Assembly: GCF_015207505.1 (NCBI RefSeq)
Contig: NZ_JADEWT010000012.1
Coordinates: 21,686-85,685, forward strand
Direction: 5' to 3'
DNA from: Tychonema sp. LEGE 06208
GTDB lineage: Bacteria; Cyanobacteriota; Cyanobacteriia; Cyanobacteriales; Microcoleaceae
DNA length: 64,000 nt
Positions 36,401 to 44,610 of the stretch are shown piece by piece (the stretch's first letter is position 1; each line of letters starts with the position of its first letter). Both the position numbers and the translations under genes were made by a program. The notes beneath the pieces are model-generated. The model did no database searches and had not been told where the DNA came from. It worked only from the letters and a program-made list of their open reading frames with translations.

Positions 36401-37008
36401 GATAAATTGGTGAGACGGGTGATAGATTCTGGTACGATCGTCAGTCCGTTGTAACTTAAATCAAGTTTGGATAAATTGGTGAGATGGGAGATAGATTCTG
36501 GTACGCTCGTCAGTTTGTTGTTACTTAAATCAAGTTTGGATAAATTGGTGAGATGGGAGATAGATTCTGGTACGCTCGTCAGTTGGTTGTTACTTAAATC
36601 AAGTATGGATAAATTGGTGAGATGGGAGATAGATTCTGGTACGCTCGTCAGTTGGTTGTCACTTAAATTAAGTTTGGATAAATTGGTGAGACGGGAGATA
36701 GCTTCTGGTACGCTTGTCAGTTCGTTGTTATATAAATCAAGTGTGGATAACTTGGTGAGACGGGTGATAGATTCTGGTACGCTCGTCAGTTGGTTGAAAC
36801 ATAAATCAAGTGTGGATAACTTGGTGAGACGGGTGATAGATTCTGGTACGCTCGTCAGTTGGTTGCCACTTAAATTCAACGTTTCCAACCATTCCAACTC
36901 AAACACCTCGGTCGGAATTTCGGTTAATGAATTACTCATCAAATCTAATGCAGTGAAGCGGTGTTGCTTGACTTGTTGAATTTCTTGGCGAATTGTGTCA
37001 GTAGTCAT
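33487..37008 (-). CDS. Giant leucine-rich-repeat protein with three Roco-type linkers and no GTPase
   Basis: This 1173-residue protein consists almost wholly of leucine-rich repeats with a 23-residue unit of the form LTSVPESITRLTNLSxLxLxxNQ. I count 45 units in three blocks of about 16, 15 and 14. Each block starts with the same N-terminal unit (LTEIPTEVFELEWLE) and ends with NPLEDPPIEIAKQGIxAIRKYFR or a close variant. In bacterial Roco proteins I recall, a linker of that kind joins the LRR to the Roc GTPase. Here the chain ends at RHKQAGEDKPI with no P-loop. There is no signal peptide, so it is probably a cytoplasmic protein-binding scaffold. The very even repeat DNA points to expansion by recombination. 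The start (ATG 37008) is divergent from minC. Confidence 0.9.
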   Translation of the reverse strand: MTTDTIRQEIQQVKQHRFTALDLMSNSLTEIPTEVFELEWLETLNLSGNQLTSVPESITRLTKLSTLDLCFNQLTSVPESITRLTKLSTLDLYNNELTSVPEAISRLTNLSKLNLSDNQLTSVPESISHLTNLSILDLSNNQLTSVPESISHLTNLSKLDLSNNKLTSVPESISHLTNLSKLDLSYNGLTIVPESITRLTNLSELNLSSNQLTSVPESISHLTNLSDLYLGSNQLTSVPENITLLTNLSTLDLSENQLTSVPESITHLTNLSTLFLGSNQLTSVPESITRLTNLSELYLNNNQLASVPESITRLSNLSTLNLSNNQLASVPESITRLSNLSTLNLSGNQLTSVPESITRLTNLSKLFLSSNQLTSVPEFITRLTNLSELDLGSNPLEDPPIEIAKQGIKAIRKYFRLIQGVKEQRLTELDLSGNSLTEIPTEVFELEWLEKLNLSNNQLTSVPESITRLTNLSELYLVENQLTSVPESITRLTNLSALDLTNNQLTSVPESISRLTNLSTLYLSNNQLTSVPESISSLTNLSILFLSGNQLTSVPESISRLSNLSILFLRGSQLASVPESISNLTNLSKLDLSNNQLTSVPESISNLTNLSELYLSNNQLTSVPESISSLTNLSTLYLTNNQLTSVPESISNLTNLSTLDLTNNKLASVPESISNLTNLSTLYLYDNQLTSVPESITHLTNLSTLDLSKNQLTSVPESISHLTNLSELYLGSNQLTSVPESITRLTNLSKLDLSNNQLTSVPKSITCLTNLSTLDLGSNPLEYPPIEIAKQGINAIRKYFRLIQGVKEQRLTELDLSSNSLTEIPTEVFELEWLEKLNLSCNKLTSVPESISRLSNLSRLDLTNNKLTSVPESIARLTNLSYLNLYGNKLTSVPESISRLTNLSTLDLSWNQLTSVPESISHLTNLSALSLYGNKLTSVPESITRLTNLSKLNLSRNQLTSVPESITRLTNLSYLNLGANKLTSVPESITRLTNLSYLNLGENGLTSVPESISHLTNLSTLDLSYNQLTSVPESITRLSNLSYLNLGGNGLTSVPESITRLTNLSTLDLSDNELTSVPESITRLTNLSTLALWNNGLTSVPETISRLTNLSQLDLSHNGLTSVPESITRLTNLSRLDLRENPLEDPPIEIAEKGINAIREYFRHKQAGEDKPI

Positions 37009-37111
37009 TTCCCTGTCCCCAAATATCTTTAAATATTACACTAAATGGTAAATATCACCGATCGAGCTAATATTGATCTTAACCTGTCCATACCCGAACT
37101 CAGACCTGTCC

Positions 37112-37915
37112 ATGACACCCGATGTTTTCCCCGGAGCCGCTGCGGAACCGGCCCCTGAATCAACACCCGAAATCAGCTTAGATTTGCAAGTCCGACTCAA
37201 GACTGAAGACGGACAGCTATTGTTGCTGCTTCCTCCAGAAACCAACACCGAGGCCGCAACTGGTGCGGCTTCGACTTGGACTGAACTTTGCCAGCAGCTA
37301 AAAGTTAGGCTGAATGCAGGAGAACGCTTTTGGCAGCCAAATGCAGAAGTAAAATTGATGGGGAGCGATCGACTTTTAGATATCCGCCAACTGCAAGAAA
37401 TCGCCGATGCCCTATCGGAAGTGGAACTGCAACTCAAACGAGTCTACACCAGCCGCCGTCAAACCGCCGTTGCTGCAGCTACTGCAGGCTATTGTGTAGA
37501 ACAGCAGCCTCCGGTTTCTTCTCTGAGTCAAACGGTGGCCGAAAAACCGCAATCGCTGGCGGAACCTTTATATTTGCAGATGACAGTGCGATCGGGCGTA
37601 GAAATTCGCCATCCAGGGACGATCGTACTTTTGGGAGATGTAAATCCCGGTGGCTCAGTCATCGCCGGAGGAGATATCCTAGTTTGGGGGCGTTTGCGGG
37701 GCGTAGTGCACGCCGGTGCCGGTGGCAATACCAAAAGCGTGATTATGACCTTGCAGATGGAACCGATGGTGATTAGGATTGCTAAGTATGTGGCCAGAGG
37801 CCCTGAAACCTCACCCGCTCAGTTTTTCCCGGAAGTCGCCTATGTGACACCTCAAGGGATTCGGATCGGTAGAGCCTCGGATTTTGACAAATCGCAGTTA
37901 ATTGGGGGTGATTAG
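37112..37915 (+). CDS. minC: Septum-site determining protein MinC
   Basis: MinC blocks FtsZ ring assembly away from mid-cell and is brought to the membrane by MinD. From ATG 37112 (MTPDVFPGAA) the product is 267 residues. A TTG 13 codons earlier is possible but less likely. The N-terminal FtsZ-inhibitory region is poorly conserved (DLQVRLKTEDGQLLLLLP). The C-terminal beta-helix is unmistakable: HPGTIVLLGDVNPGGSVIAG, then GDILVWGRLRGVVHAGAGGN and PEVAYV near the end. It is followed by minD and minE on the same strand, but the minC-minD gap is over 400 bases of repeat. The cluster layout is standard for cyanobacteria. Confidence 0.95.
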   Translation: MTPDVFPGAAAEPAPESTPEISLDLQVRLKTEDGQLLLLLPPETNTEAATGAASTWTELCQQLKVRLNAGERFWQPNAEVKLMGSDRLLDIRQLQEIADALSEVELQLKRVYTSRRQTAVAAATAGYCVEQQPPVSSLSQTVAEKPQSLAEPLYLQMTVRSGVEIRHPGTIVLLGDVNPGGSVIAGGDILVWGRLRGVVHAGAGGNTKSVIMTLQMEPMVIRIAKYVARGPETSPAQFFPEVAYVTPQGIRIGRASDFDKSQLIGGD

Positions 37916-38318
37916 TTATTGGTTATTGGTTATTGGTTATTGGTCATTGGTTATTGGTCATTAGTCATTGGTTATTGGTTATTGGTTATTAGTTATTAGT
38001 TATTGGTTATTGGTTATTGGTTATTGGTTATTGGTTATTAGTTATTGGTTATTGGTTATTGGTTATTGGTTATTGGTTATTGGTTCCTCGCTACGAATTC
38101 CCAATTTCCAATTCTTAATTTCCAATAACAACTGACAACTGACAACTGACAACTGACAACTGACAACTGACAACTGACAACTGACAACTGACAACTGACA
38201 ACTGACAACTGACAACTGACAACTGACAACTAACAACTGACAACTGACAACTGACAACTAACAACTGACAACTGACAACTAACAACTAACAACTGACAAC
38301 TGACAACTGACTAATAAA
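37916..38318. repeat. Heptamer tandem arrays between minC and minD
   Basis: Directly after the minC stop comes a TTGGTTATTGGTTA array with TTGGTCA variants (37918-38085). A short unique stretch (CTCGCTACGAATTCCC) follows, then a near-perfect ACAACTGACAACTG array (38128-38310). The array stops about 20 bases before minD. Confidence 0.9.
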
Positions 38319-38331
38319 TCTAAAATCGCTT

Positions 38332-39138
38332 ATGGCTCGCATTATTGTTGTTACATCAGGGAAAGGCGGAGTGGGAAAAACCACATCCACAGCCAATCTC
38401 GGCATGGCTTTAGCTAAGCGGGGGCGCAATGTTGCCGTCATTGATGCCGATTTCGGTCTCAGAAATTTAGACTTGCTGCTGGGCTTAGAAAACCGCATTG
38501 TTTACACGGCCTTAGAAGTTCTCGCCGGAGAGTGCCGGTTAGAGCAAGCTTTGGTGAAAGATAAGCGGCAGCCGCGTTTGGTGCTGTTGCCGGCTGCCCA
38601 AACTCGGATGAAGGATGCCATCAGCGCTGAGCAAATGAAGCAGCTTGTGGGGATGTTGGGAGCAAAATACGACTATATTTTGATTGACTCTCCGGCTGGA
38701 ATTGAACAGGGTTTTCAAAATGCGATCGCCCCGGCGCAAGAAGGCATCATTGTCACCACTCCAGAAATCGCTGCTGTCCGGGATGCCGATCGAGTCATCG
38801 GGCTGCTAGAAGCCAACAATGTCAAAAAAATTAGGCTGATCGTCAACCGGATCAGGCCTGCAATGGTGCTGGCAAATGATATGATGTCGGTGCAAGACGT
38901 GCGGGAAATCCTCGCCATTCCGCTGTTAGGCGTTGTTCCCGACGACGAGCGCGTCATTGTTTCTACGAACCGAGGCGAACCATTAGTATTGTCGGAAACG
39001 GCCTCTTTAGCTGGAACGGCCTTCGACAATATTGCCCGCCGCTTAGAAGGCGAAAAAGTTGACTTTCTCGATCTCAATTCCCGTCCCGAAAACTTTTTTA
39101 CTCGCCTCCGCAAGTTCTTCAATACTAAAATTATGTGA
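38332..39138 (+). CDS. minD: Septum-site determining ATPase MinD
   Basis: MinD is a ParA-type ATPase that binds the membrane in its ATP form, recruits MinC and is released by MinE. The 268-residue product has the deviant Walker A motif SGKGGVGKTTST at about 10-21 and Switch I DADFGLRNLDLLLG near 42. Walker B is YILIDSPAGIEQG near 115. A C-terminal amphipathic helix FFTRLRKFFNTKIM matches the membrane-targeting sequence. The length is standard. It sits between minC and minE and shares their strand. The short distance between the upstream repeat array and the ATG leaves little room for a private promoter. Confidence 0.97.
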   Translation: MARIIVVTSGKGGVGKTTSTANLGMALAKRGRNVAVIDADFGLRNLDLLLGLENRIVYTALEVLAGECRLEQALVKDKRQPRLVLLPAAQTRMKDAISAEQMKQLVGMLGAKYDYILIDSPAGIEQGFQNAIAPAQEGIIVTTPEIAAVRDADRVIGLLEANNVKKIRLIVNRIRPAMVLANDMMSVQDVREILAIPLLGVVPDDERVIVSTNRGEPLVLSETASLAGTAFDNIARRLEGEKVDFLDLNSRPENFFTRLRKFFNTKIM

Positions 39139-39385
39139 TGTGCTGCAATATTGGCGATCGACCTCAAACAGCAACCACCGCACCACAAAAATTACTTGAA
39201 AGTTTTCCCAAGTGATACCGGTTCCCCAAAAGCATCAAACTGCTGCCCCCTACTCCAACCCAGACGGGAATAAGTCATTCCCCAATCTTAAAATCTCAAA
39301 CTTGTATTGAGCGAAGCCGAAGTATCTAAAATCTAAAATCGACTGACTTGTTCTATGCCCAACCCTTGACAAATCCGCTATACCC
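39139..39385. other. Spacer between minD and minE
   Basis: A 247-base spacer in which no gene is seen. It contains AATCTTAAAATCTCAAACTTG and TCTAAAATCTAAAATCGACT, an ATCTAAAATC-type short repeat that recurs upstream of several genes in this window (about 44390-44415, 46150-46230, 59785-59805). Confidence 0.5.
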
Positions 39386-39757
39386 ATGCTATACACACTT
39401 CTCGAACGACTTTTCCCGCGCACCCCTGACAACAGCCGCGACGATGTAAAACGTCGCCTGAAACTGGTTTTAGCCCACGATCGCTCAGAGCTCAGCCCCG
39501 AAATGGTTGAATCGATGCGCCGAGAAATTCTAGAGGTGGTGTCTCGCTATGTGGAAATCGATACTACTGAGTCGGAGTTTGCGCTTGCTAGCGATCAGCG
39601 GGCGACAGCATTGATTGCAAATCTCCCGATCCGGCGCGTCCGCCTCGAACAGCCACGGGAGAATTTGCCCCAGAATTTGCCCCAGAATTTGCCCCAAGAT
39701 ATTCCCGAGTATGTACCGGAGTATGTCGTGGACATTCTCCCGGAAACGACAGATTAA
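39386..39757 (+). CDS. minE: Cell division topological specificity factor MinE
   Basis: MinE stimulates the MinD ATPase and drives the Min pattern that places the septum. The first 90 residues are typical: [40 protein letters not shown] near 29, and [13 protein letters not shown] near 57. The last 35 residues are an unusual tail of short repeats ([23 protein letters not shown]). In the DNA these are three copies of a nine-base unit (TTGCCCCAG plus AAT). The tail is not part of the known MinE fold and probably arose by slippage. MinE closes the minCDE cluster. Confidence 0.94.
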   Translation: MLYTLLERLFPRTPDNSRDDVKRRLKLVLAHDRSELSPEMVESMRREILEVVSRYVEIDTTESEFALASDQRATALIANLPIRRVRLEQPRENLPQNLPQNLPQDIPEYVPEYVVDILPETTD

Positions 39758-40085
39758 CCGGGGAGCATCTGCGGCTTTGTAAAAATATTTTTTTGTGGGA
39801 ATGCGATCCTTTACTAGGCGATCGCGCGACAGCGCTACAAAAACAAAACTCAGATGCTCTCTCAAAAAATGCGATCGTTTCTATTAAAAATTTTTCAAGA
39901 TCAAAACAAATCACCGGATTAGCGATCGCTCTACGATTTCTATTCTGTTCGCTAGATTACTATAACAAAAACGTTTCGCAGTGCGGACGACCGTCCGTAA
40001 TAAGAACGGACAGTCGTCCGCACGAACCTTATTTACTGTGGCTAATCGACCGGAAACTATATCTCTTGTGATTCATTTTTCTGCT
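39758..40085. other. Gene-free spacer after minE
   Basis: No gene is seen. It contains one member of the TCCGGTCGATT hairpin family (39952-40051) and several HIP1-type sites. The flanking genes are convergent. Confidence 0.6.
39952..40051. repeat. TCCGGTCGATT hairpin-element family, member with strong stem
   Basis: The core GTGCGGACGACCGTCCGT / ACGGACAGTCGTCCGCAC (39981-40023) is inverted in 17 of 18 positions. The flank GATTACTATAACAAAAACG and the closing AATCGACCGGA give the family ends (AATCGACCGGA is the reverse complement of TCCGGTCGATT). Confidence 0.75.
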
Positions 40086-42698
40086 TCAAGACGCTCTCAC
40101 CAAAATTACATTGCAGTTGCTTTGACGAGAAATCAGGGCTGGAATATTTCCCTGTTTCATCTGTTGCAACAATCCCTCTCGACTCGCACCCAAAATAATC
40201 ACATCGCTCCCATCCTGCTTGGCATAACTCAATACTGCAGCCGACACAGAATCAGCACATACAGAAGTCGTTAAGATAGAGGCATTCACTTGGGGCTTGA
40301 GAAACTCAGCGGCAGCTTTCAAGATTTCTTCGGTTGGTTCAAAGTCAACACGATTGGCTTGGCGCTCCTCAGAAGCATCGTACACATGAAATAATCTGAC
40401 TTGTGCGGTTTTGGTCAGAGAAATCAATCCAGGTAGCAACCGAACTGCTTGATGGGCATTGGGCCCGCCTGCCATTGGTACTAACCACCGCTCAAAAATT
40501 GCTCGATCGATTAACTTCACCAACACCACTTCACAAACAGCCTGTCGAATCATAGTATCGACAACTCGACTAAAAACCCGCCCCGGTGTTTTAGTGCTGC
40601 CTTTCCAGCCCATTAAGACGAGATCGATATGTCGCTCTTCGATCGTTTCGAGAATGGCACTTGACAAATCATGCGCCACTAGAATCTGGGTATGGATCGG
40701 AACTTGCCACGCTTGACACAGACGGATTGCCTGCTTTAGTAACTTTTGACCCTCCGCCGTTTTTACTGGAGTTTCTGCAAGCGCCTCATGTCTTGGCACA
40801 ACAATCACCTGCAAACATTCAATTTCATAGTTGCGATCGCGGGCAATTGCCACTGCCATTTCTAACAGCGTCAGGGAGGTTTTTGGATTGCTCAACGGCA
40901 CGAGGATGCGCCCTTGTCCAGTTTCGGGCGATTTGGTTTGATGAATTATCCGAGATCGTTCTACCTTTGGTTGAGCGAGACTTTCGTTGTTGAGATAAGC
41001 TGCTTCAACGCGAATAATATCGCTGCGGGTAATAATACCGACCAATCGCCGTCCTTCTACGACTGGTAAGCTATGGAGATTGTGTCGATCGAGCAAATGC
41101 AGCACATAGGCAAGCGTATCTTCTGGGTTAATGCGAACCGGCTCTGGTGTCATCAGCTCGCTGACAAGATTCTCACCATTCAATCCTCGTGCAGAAAAGT
41201 TGGTAATATCCTTTTGAGTTACAATGCCGACAAGCTTGCCGCTTTCTACCACCGGAAACGTGCGGTGGGAAGACAGGGAAAACGCCTGTAACGCTTCTTC
41301 CAGACGAATCCGACTAGAAAGCGTTTCTACTTTCGGCTGCATCACATTCAATGCAGTTAAATCTGTCCAAGGATCTTGAGCGCTCGTTTCTTTCGTCAGG
41401 TGAATGCCTTTAAAGGCCAGCAAGCGATCGTAAAGCGAACCCTCATCAAGCAATTCTGCAATCAGGTAAGAAGTCACAGATACGATCATCAGCGGCAACA
41501 CTAAATTAAAGTCAGTCGTCATCTCAAACACTAGGATTACCGCAGTAATCGGAGTGCGAGCAACCGCACAGAAAAATGCCGCCATCCCCACCCGTGCATA
41601 GGTGGTTGCCAGACTTAAACCCAAAACTTGGTGTTCTCCGACTCCTACGAGGTATCCTAACGCTGCACCCAGTACCATGCTGGGAATCAGCAACCCGCCC
41701 GGTGCGCCAGAACCGTAGGTGACGACGATCAGAAAAAACTGGATGCAAAAGACGATCGCCACGAGTTGCCAGTCTGCATTTCCGGTTAATAGCAGTTCTT
41801 TGAGTCCGGCATTGTCTCGAAATATATCTGGTAAAGCAGCGAGTGCAATTCCCGTAATCAGCCCAGCAAATCCGATTCGCCAGGGTAAGCCGACACGGAA
41901 AAAGCGGCGGTACAACGTCAAACTTGTCAGGATTGAGCGATTGAACAGCACGCCAAGTCCGCCTGCTATGATTCCCAGCAGCAGGTAAAACGGAATCTCA
42001 GAAGCAGAAAAGCTGGTATTAAAGACAACAAGATGCAGGTCTAAATCGAGATTGTGCGAACCACTGATCCGAGCGACAACTGACCCGATGAACGAAGCTA
42101 GGATAGCGGTTCCCAAGGTGATTCCTGACACGTCTTGCAACAGTTCTTCGACCACAAATAAAACACCTGCGATCGGCGCGTTAAACGCGGCTGCAAGTCC
42201 CGCTCCGGCTCCGGCTGCGAGGATCTGACGGCGATGATCGGGTGAAGTTGGGAACCATCGACTCAGTTGACTCGCTAACGCTGCCCCAATCTGTACCGTG
42301 GGGCCTTCTCGTCCGAGGGGTATGCCGGCAGCGAGTATGAGGGTGGCGCTGACCAACTTCACTAGGGCAATTCGTAAATTCAAAGGCATCGGAACGTTGG
42401 CGAGTACCGCCTTGACTTCGCTCATGCCGCTCCCGCTGGCGGCCGGAGCGAGGCGATCGACTATGAATCCAGACAAGAATCCGCCTAGGGCCCCGATCGA
42501 GGGTAGTGCAATATAGGCCGGGATGAAATGCGTTGCCTGTTGCCGCCAGCCGCCGAGCCAACCTACTCCTTGTGCCAACAGCAGCGCAGCAAGTCCTGAC
42601 ACTAGCCCAATCAGGCAGGCTTCAAAAATCGCTAATCGCTTGGGACGCAACAGTTGATGGGAAAAGCGACTCCAGATAAGTTTTCCGATGCGTATCAT
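40086..42698 (-). CDS. ClC-family chloride transporter with CBS pair and two USP domains (second paralog)
   Basis: From ATG 42698 (MIRIGKLIWSRF) the protein is 870 residues. An upstream ATG at 42800 would overlap the neighbouring small gene, so the shorter form is preferred. Its N-terminus also lines up with the paralog at 9744-12554 (shared RLAIFEACLIGL). The ClC core keeps the gating Glu in GREGPTVQIGA (Glu131), unlike that paralog. Two other core motifs are altered: GSGMSEVKA instead of GSGIP, and GAPGGLLIPS instead of GxFxP. A CBS pair (VMQPKVETLSS, VEGRRLVGIITRSDIIRV) and two UspA-like domains follow. It probably exchanges chloride, or another anion, for protons, with nucleotide sensing by the cytoplasmic part; the ion selectivity is open. 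Confidence 0.92.
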   Translation of the reverse strand: MIRIGKLIWSRFSHQLLRPKRLAIFEACLIGLVSGLAALLLAQGVGWLGGWRQQATHFIPAYIALPSIGALGGFLSGFIVDRLAPAASGSGMSEVKAVLANVPMPLNLRIALVKLVSATLILAAGIPLGREGPTVQIGAALASQLSRWFPTSPDHRRQILAAGAGAGLAAAFNAPIAGVLFVVEELLQDVSGITLGTAILASFIGSVVARISGSHNLDLDLHLVVFNTSFSASEIPFYLLLGIIAGGLGVLFNRSILTSLTLYRRFFRVGLPWRIGFAGLITGIALAALPDIFRDNAGLKELLLTGNADWQLVAIVFCIQFFLIVVTYGSGAPGGLLIPSMVLGAALGYLVGVGEHQVLGLSLATTYARVGMAAFFCAVARTPITAVILVFEMTTDFNLVLPLMIVSVTSYLIAELLDEGSLYDRLLAFKGIHLTKETSAQDPWTDLTALNVMQPKVETLSSRIRLEEALQAFSLSSHRTFPVVESGKLVGIVTQKDITNFSARGLNGENLVSELMTPEPVRINPEDTLAYVLHLLDRHNLHSLPVVEGRRLVGIITRSDIIRVEAAYLNNESLAQPKVERSRIIHQTKSPETGQGRILVPLSNPKTSLTLLEMAVAIARDRNYEIECLQVIVVPRHEALAETPVKTAEGQKLLKQAIRLCQAWQVPIHTQILVAHDLSSAILETIEERHIDLVLMGWKGSTKTPGRVFSRVVDTMIRQAVCEVVLVKLIDRAIFERWLVPMAGGPNAHQAVRLLPGLISLTKTAQVRLFHVYDASEERQANRVDFEPTEEILKAAAEFLKPQVNASILTTSVCADSVSAAVLSYAKQDGSDVIILGASREGLLQQMKQGNIPALISRQSNCNVILVRAS

Positions 42699-42736
42699 TT
42701 TGCCTTTGGGGAAAGTGCAGACGTTGACGATCCCGC

Positions 42737-42952
42737 TTAAAGCAGCGGTTTGGGGGATGGTGGACTGAGACCCGCAGGCTGCTCGGTGGGCGATCGCCAA
42801 AGCTGTTGTGGGTGATGCCTAAACCAGTAGTCTATCGTAATACCACCGACGAACAACAGCAGCAATAAATATAATTCTGTTCGCCCAAAAATAGCGTTTG
42901 AGCGATCGCCGGGAGAAAAATTTCTCTCTTTGTCATCAAATTCGTCTTTCAT
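42737..42952 (-). CDS. Small single-pass membrane protein, unknown function
   Basis: A 71-residue frame (MKDEFDDKERNFSPGD...) with one clear hydrophobic helix, TELYLLLLLFVGGITIDYWF, at about residues 26-45 and a Pro-rich tail. It lies between the DUF58 gene and the ClC gene on the same strand and ends 38 bases before the preferred ClC start. A weak AAAGAAA site precedes the ATG. The charged N-terminus and single helix are typical of real small membrane proteins, but no family is recognised. Its position suggests co-transcription with the ClC gene. It could be a chance frame. Confidence 0.45.
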   Translation of the reverse strand: MKDEFDDKERNFSPGDRSNAIFGRTELYLLLLLFVGGITIDYWFRHHPQQLWRSPTEQPAGLSPPSPKPLL

Positions 42953-43038
42953 ATTTCTTTAGCTAAACGATAAGAACACTCCCATTCTGACTGAAGTGGC
43001 TGCGATCTTCCTTCAGGGCGATCCTAACGTCTAAAAGT

Positions 43039-44193
43039 CTAGGAGATGCTTGCTTGTAACTGAAGTTCTAACGGTCGGTCGGAGCGAATTTCTAACCCTG
43101 GTAAATCGTGTTTTACTAATGTTTTTTCGCCTGTTTCAGCAGTGGCGCTCGGCCAGAGCACCCAGCGGCTACCTTGGGAAAGAGTGCTTAAACTCGTAGT
43201 GTTTGGAGTCAGCCAAATTATCGACTGTTTCGATCGAGAATCGATCGCCTCTTCCCCAGAATTAACCGCGGCTAAAATTTCCAAAACTACCCGGTTCCCC
43301 GATACGAGTCCGGTTCCGGCCGTCCAAAGTTTGACGTTTAACAGGCGCTTGCTAGCATAGAAGTAAAGAGAAGCTGCTACTGTCACGGCTCGTTCAAATT
43401 CCTTTGCTTCCCACAAAGCGCCGCTGTCGAGAGCAATAATAATGTCTTGACCGCCGGCGGCAACTTCTAACTCTCTCACGCGCAGTTCTCCGTAGCGGGC
43501 GCTGGTGCGCCAGTGGATCAGGCGGGTGGGGTCTCCGTGGCGGTAAGGTCTGAGGTTGCGGGTGAGGCCTTCGGTAGCAGTTTGCGATCGACTGCGATTG
43601 TACAATTGCGGGCTGTCTTCTTGACCGATGCGATCGATCAAAGGGCAAGCGCTCAACGGCAAAACCTGCGGGTAGACAACCGCCACCGCTTTCGCCGGAC
43701 GGCTGCGGCGGCACCAAAACAACCCTAAAGGCGCAGCCGTTCTCAAGTGCACCTCTTGCCAGCGATAGATACCGCGCTGCGGGACTTCTCTATAGTATGT
43801 ATCCCTGTATGTACTGTTAGGCTCTATGACTTCGATCGGGCGGATGACCTCTTTTCCCAATACAAACGGCAAGATGTCTACCACTTGCAACAAAGTTTTA
43901 GGTTGGCGATCGCGATTTGTGATTTCTAGTTCGATTGTAATTTGATCGCCCGCACTCACCGGTTCGATGGGGCGACGGCGCACTTCCAAAGAACGAAGCG
44001 ATTTGACCGGCAAAACCGCCGCTACGACCAACAGCGCCAAACTCCCACCGCTTAGTGCGTACAACCAACCAGCCATTGTATTAGTAGCAGACCCAAAAAA
44101 GAAAACCGTCATTCCCGATAGCAGCCAACCCGCGTAGGCGGGGGTTACAGCACGATTTTCGAGCCAGCCGACAATTTTTTGACTGATATTCAT
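43039..44193 (-). CDS. DUF58-domain protein
   Basis: DUF58 proteins are MoxR-associated or stand-alone proteins with a degenerate von Willebrand A-type domain and often two N-terminal membrane helices. This 384-residue product has a hydrophobic hairpin at about 18-65 (GWLLSGMTVFFFGSATNTMA, SLALLVVAAVLPV). It also has the diagnostic DUF58 motif NLRPYRHGDPTRLIHWRTSAR near 215, then ELRVRELEV and IIIALDSG near 250, which is the remnant MIDAS-like strand. The role is probably in assembling membrane or envelope complexes. No MoxR ATPase gene is adjacent, so the cyanobacterial version may act alone. It is upstream of the small membrane gene on the same strand. Confidence 0.9.
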   Translation of the reverse strand: MNISQKIVGWLENRAVTPAYAGWLLSGMTVFFFGSATNTMAGWLYALSGGSLALLVVAAVLPVKSLRSLEVRRRPIEPVSAGDQITIELEITNRDRQPKTLLQVVDILPFVLGKEVIRPIEVIEPNSTYRDTYYREVPQRGIYRWQEVHLRTAAPLGLFWCRRSRPAKAVAVVYPQVLPLSACPLIDRIGQEDSPQLYNRSRSQTATEGLTRNLRPYRHGDPTRLIHWRTSARYGELRVRELEVAAGGQDIIIALDSGALWEAKEFERAVTVAASLYFYASKRLLNVKLWTAGTGLVSGNRVVLEILAAVNSGEEAIDSRSKQSIIWLTPNTTSLSTLSQGSRWVLWPSATAETGEKTLVKHDLPGLEIRSDRPLELQLQASIS

Positions 44194-44610
44194 ACAAGTT
44201 AAAATTGTTAATTAGTCGATCGTCCCATCAAGCCCAATTGTAAAATATTTTCAGCATCTAGCACCGAATGAGCCAGCGAGCGATTAGATTATAAATTGGG
44301 TGTTTTTTCGCAGTTATAGCAGTTCGAGCCAAAGATAGGGTATTGAGCGATCGATCCCTCAATCCTCCAATCCCTAAATCCCCCAATCTAAAATCTCAAA
44401 TCTAAAATCTAAAATCGACTCACTTCTCACCTTTTTGATAAAAGCTATAATACACTGACCTCGCCCAATAACGGATACAACCTCCCGATACTCAATCACC
44501 GTCAATTCGCAAATTGTAGACCCTCATTGAAACTGCCAGATTCACGGCGCTGCGAGTCAATCCAAAATCTCAAGTTTTACACCTAAAATCGACTGATTGG
44601 AGACTAAAAA
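44194..44610. other. Gene-free spacer, divergent upstream regions
   Basis: The spacer lies between the divergent DUF58 and PilT-family genes. It holds ATCTAAAATC short repeats (44390-44420 and near 44575) and one GAGCGATCGATCCCTCAAT motif. No gene is seen. Confidence 0.5.

Noticed and set aside
33683..36979. Several plus-strand frames (VRRVIDSGTLVSWLL-type repeats) across the LRR gene
   Set aside because: They are the antisense reading of the 69-base LRR unit, with no ribosome sites and no independent pattern.
38063..38257. Minus-strand frame of repeated SVVSCQL units
   Set aside because: It is a translation of the ACAACTG heptamer array; similar frames occur in the 4.4 kb and 63.6 kb arrays.
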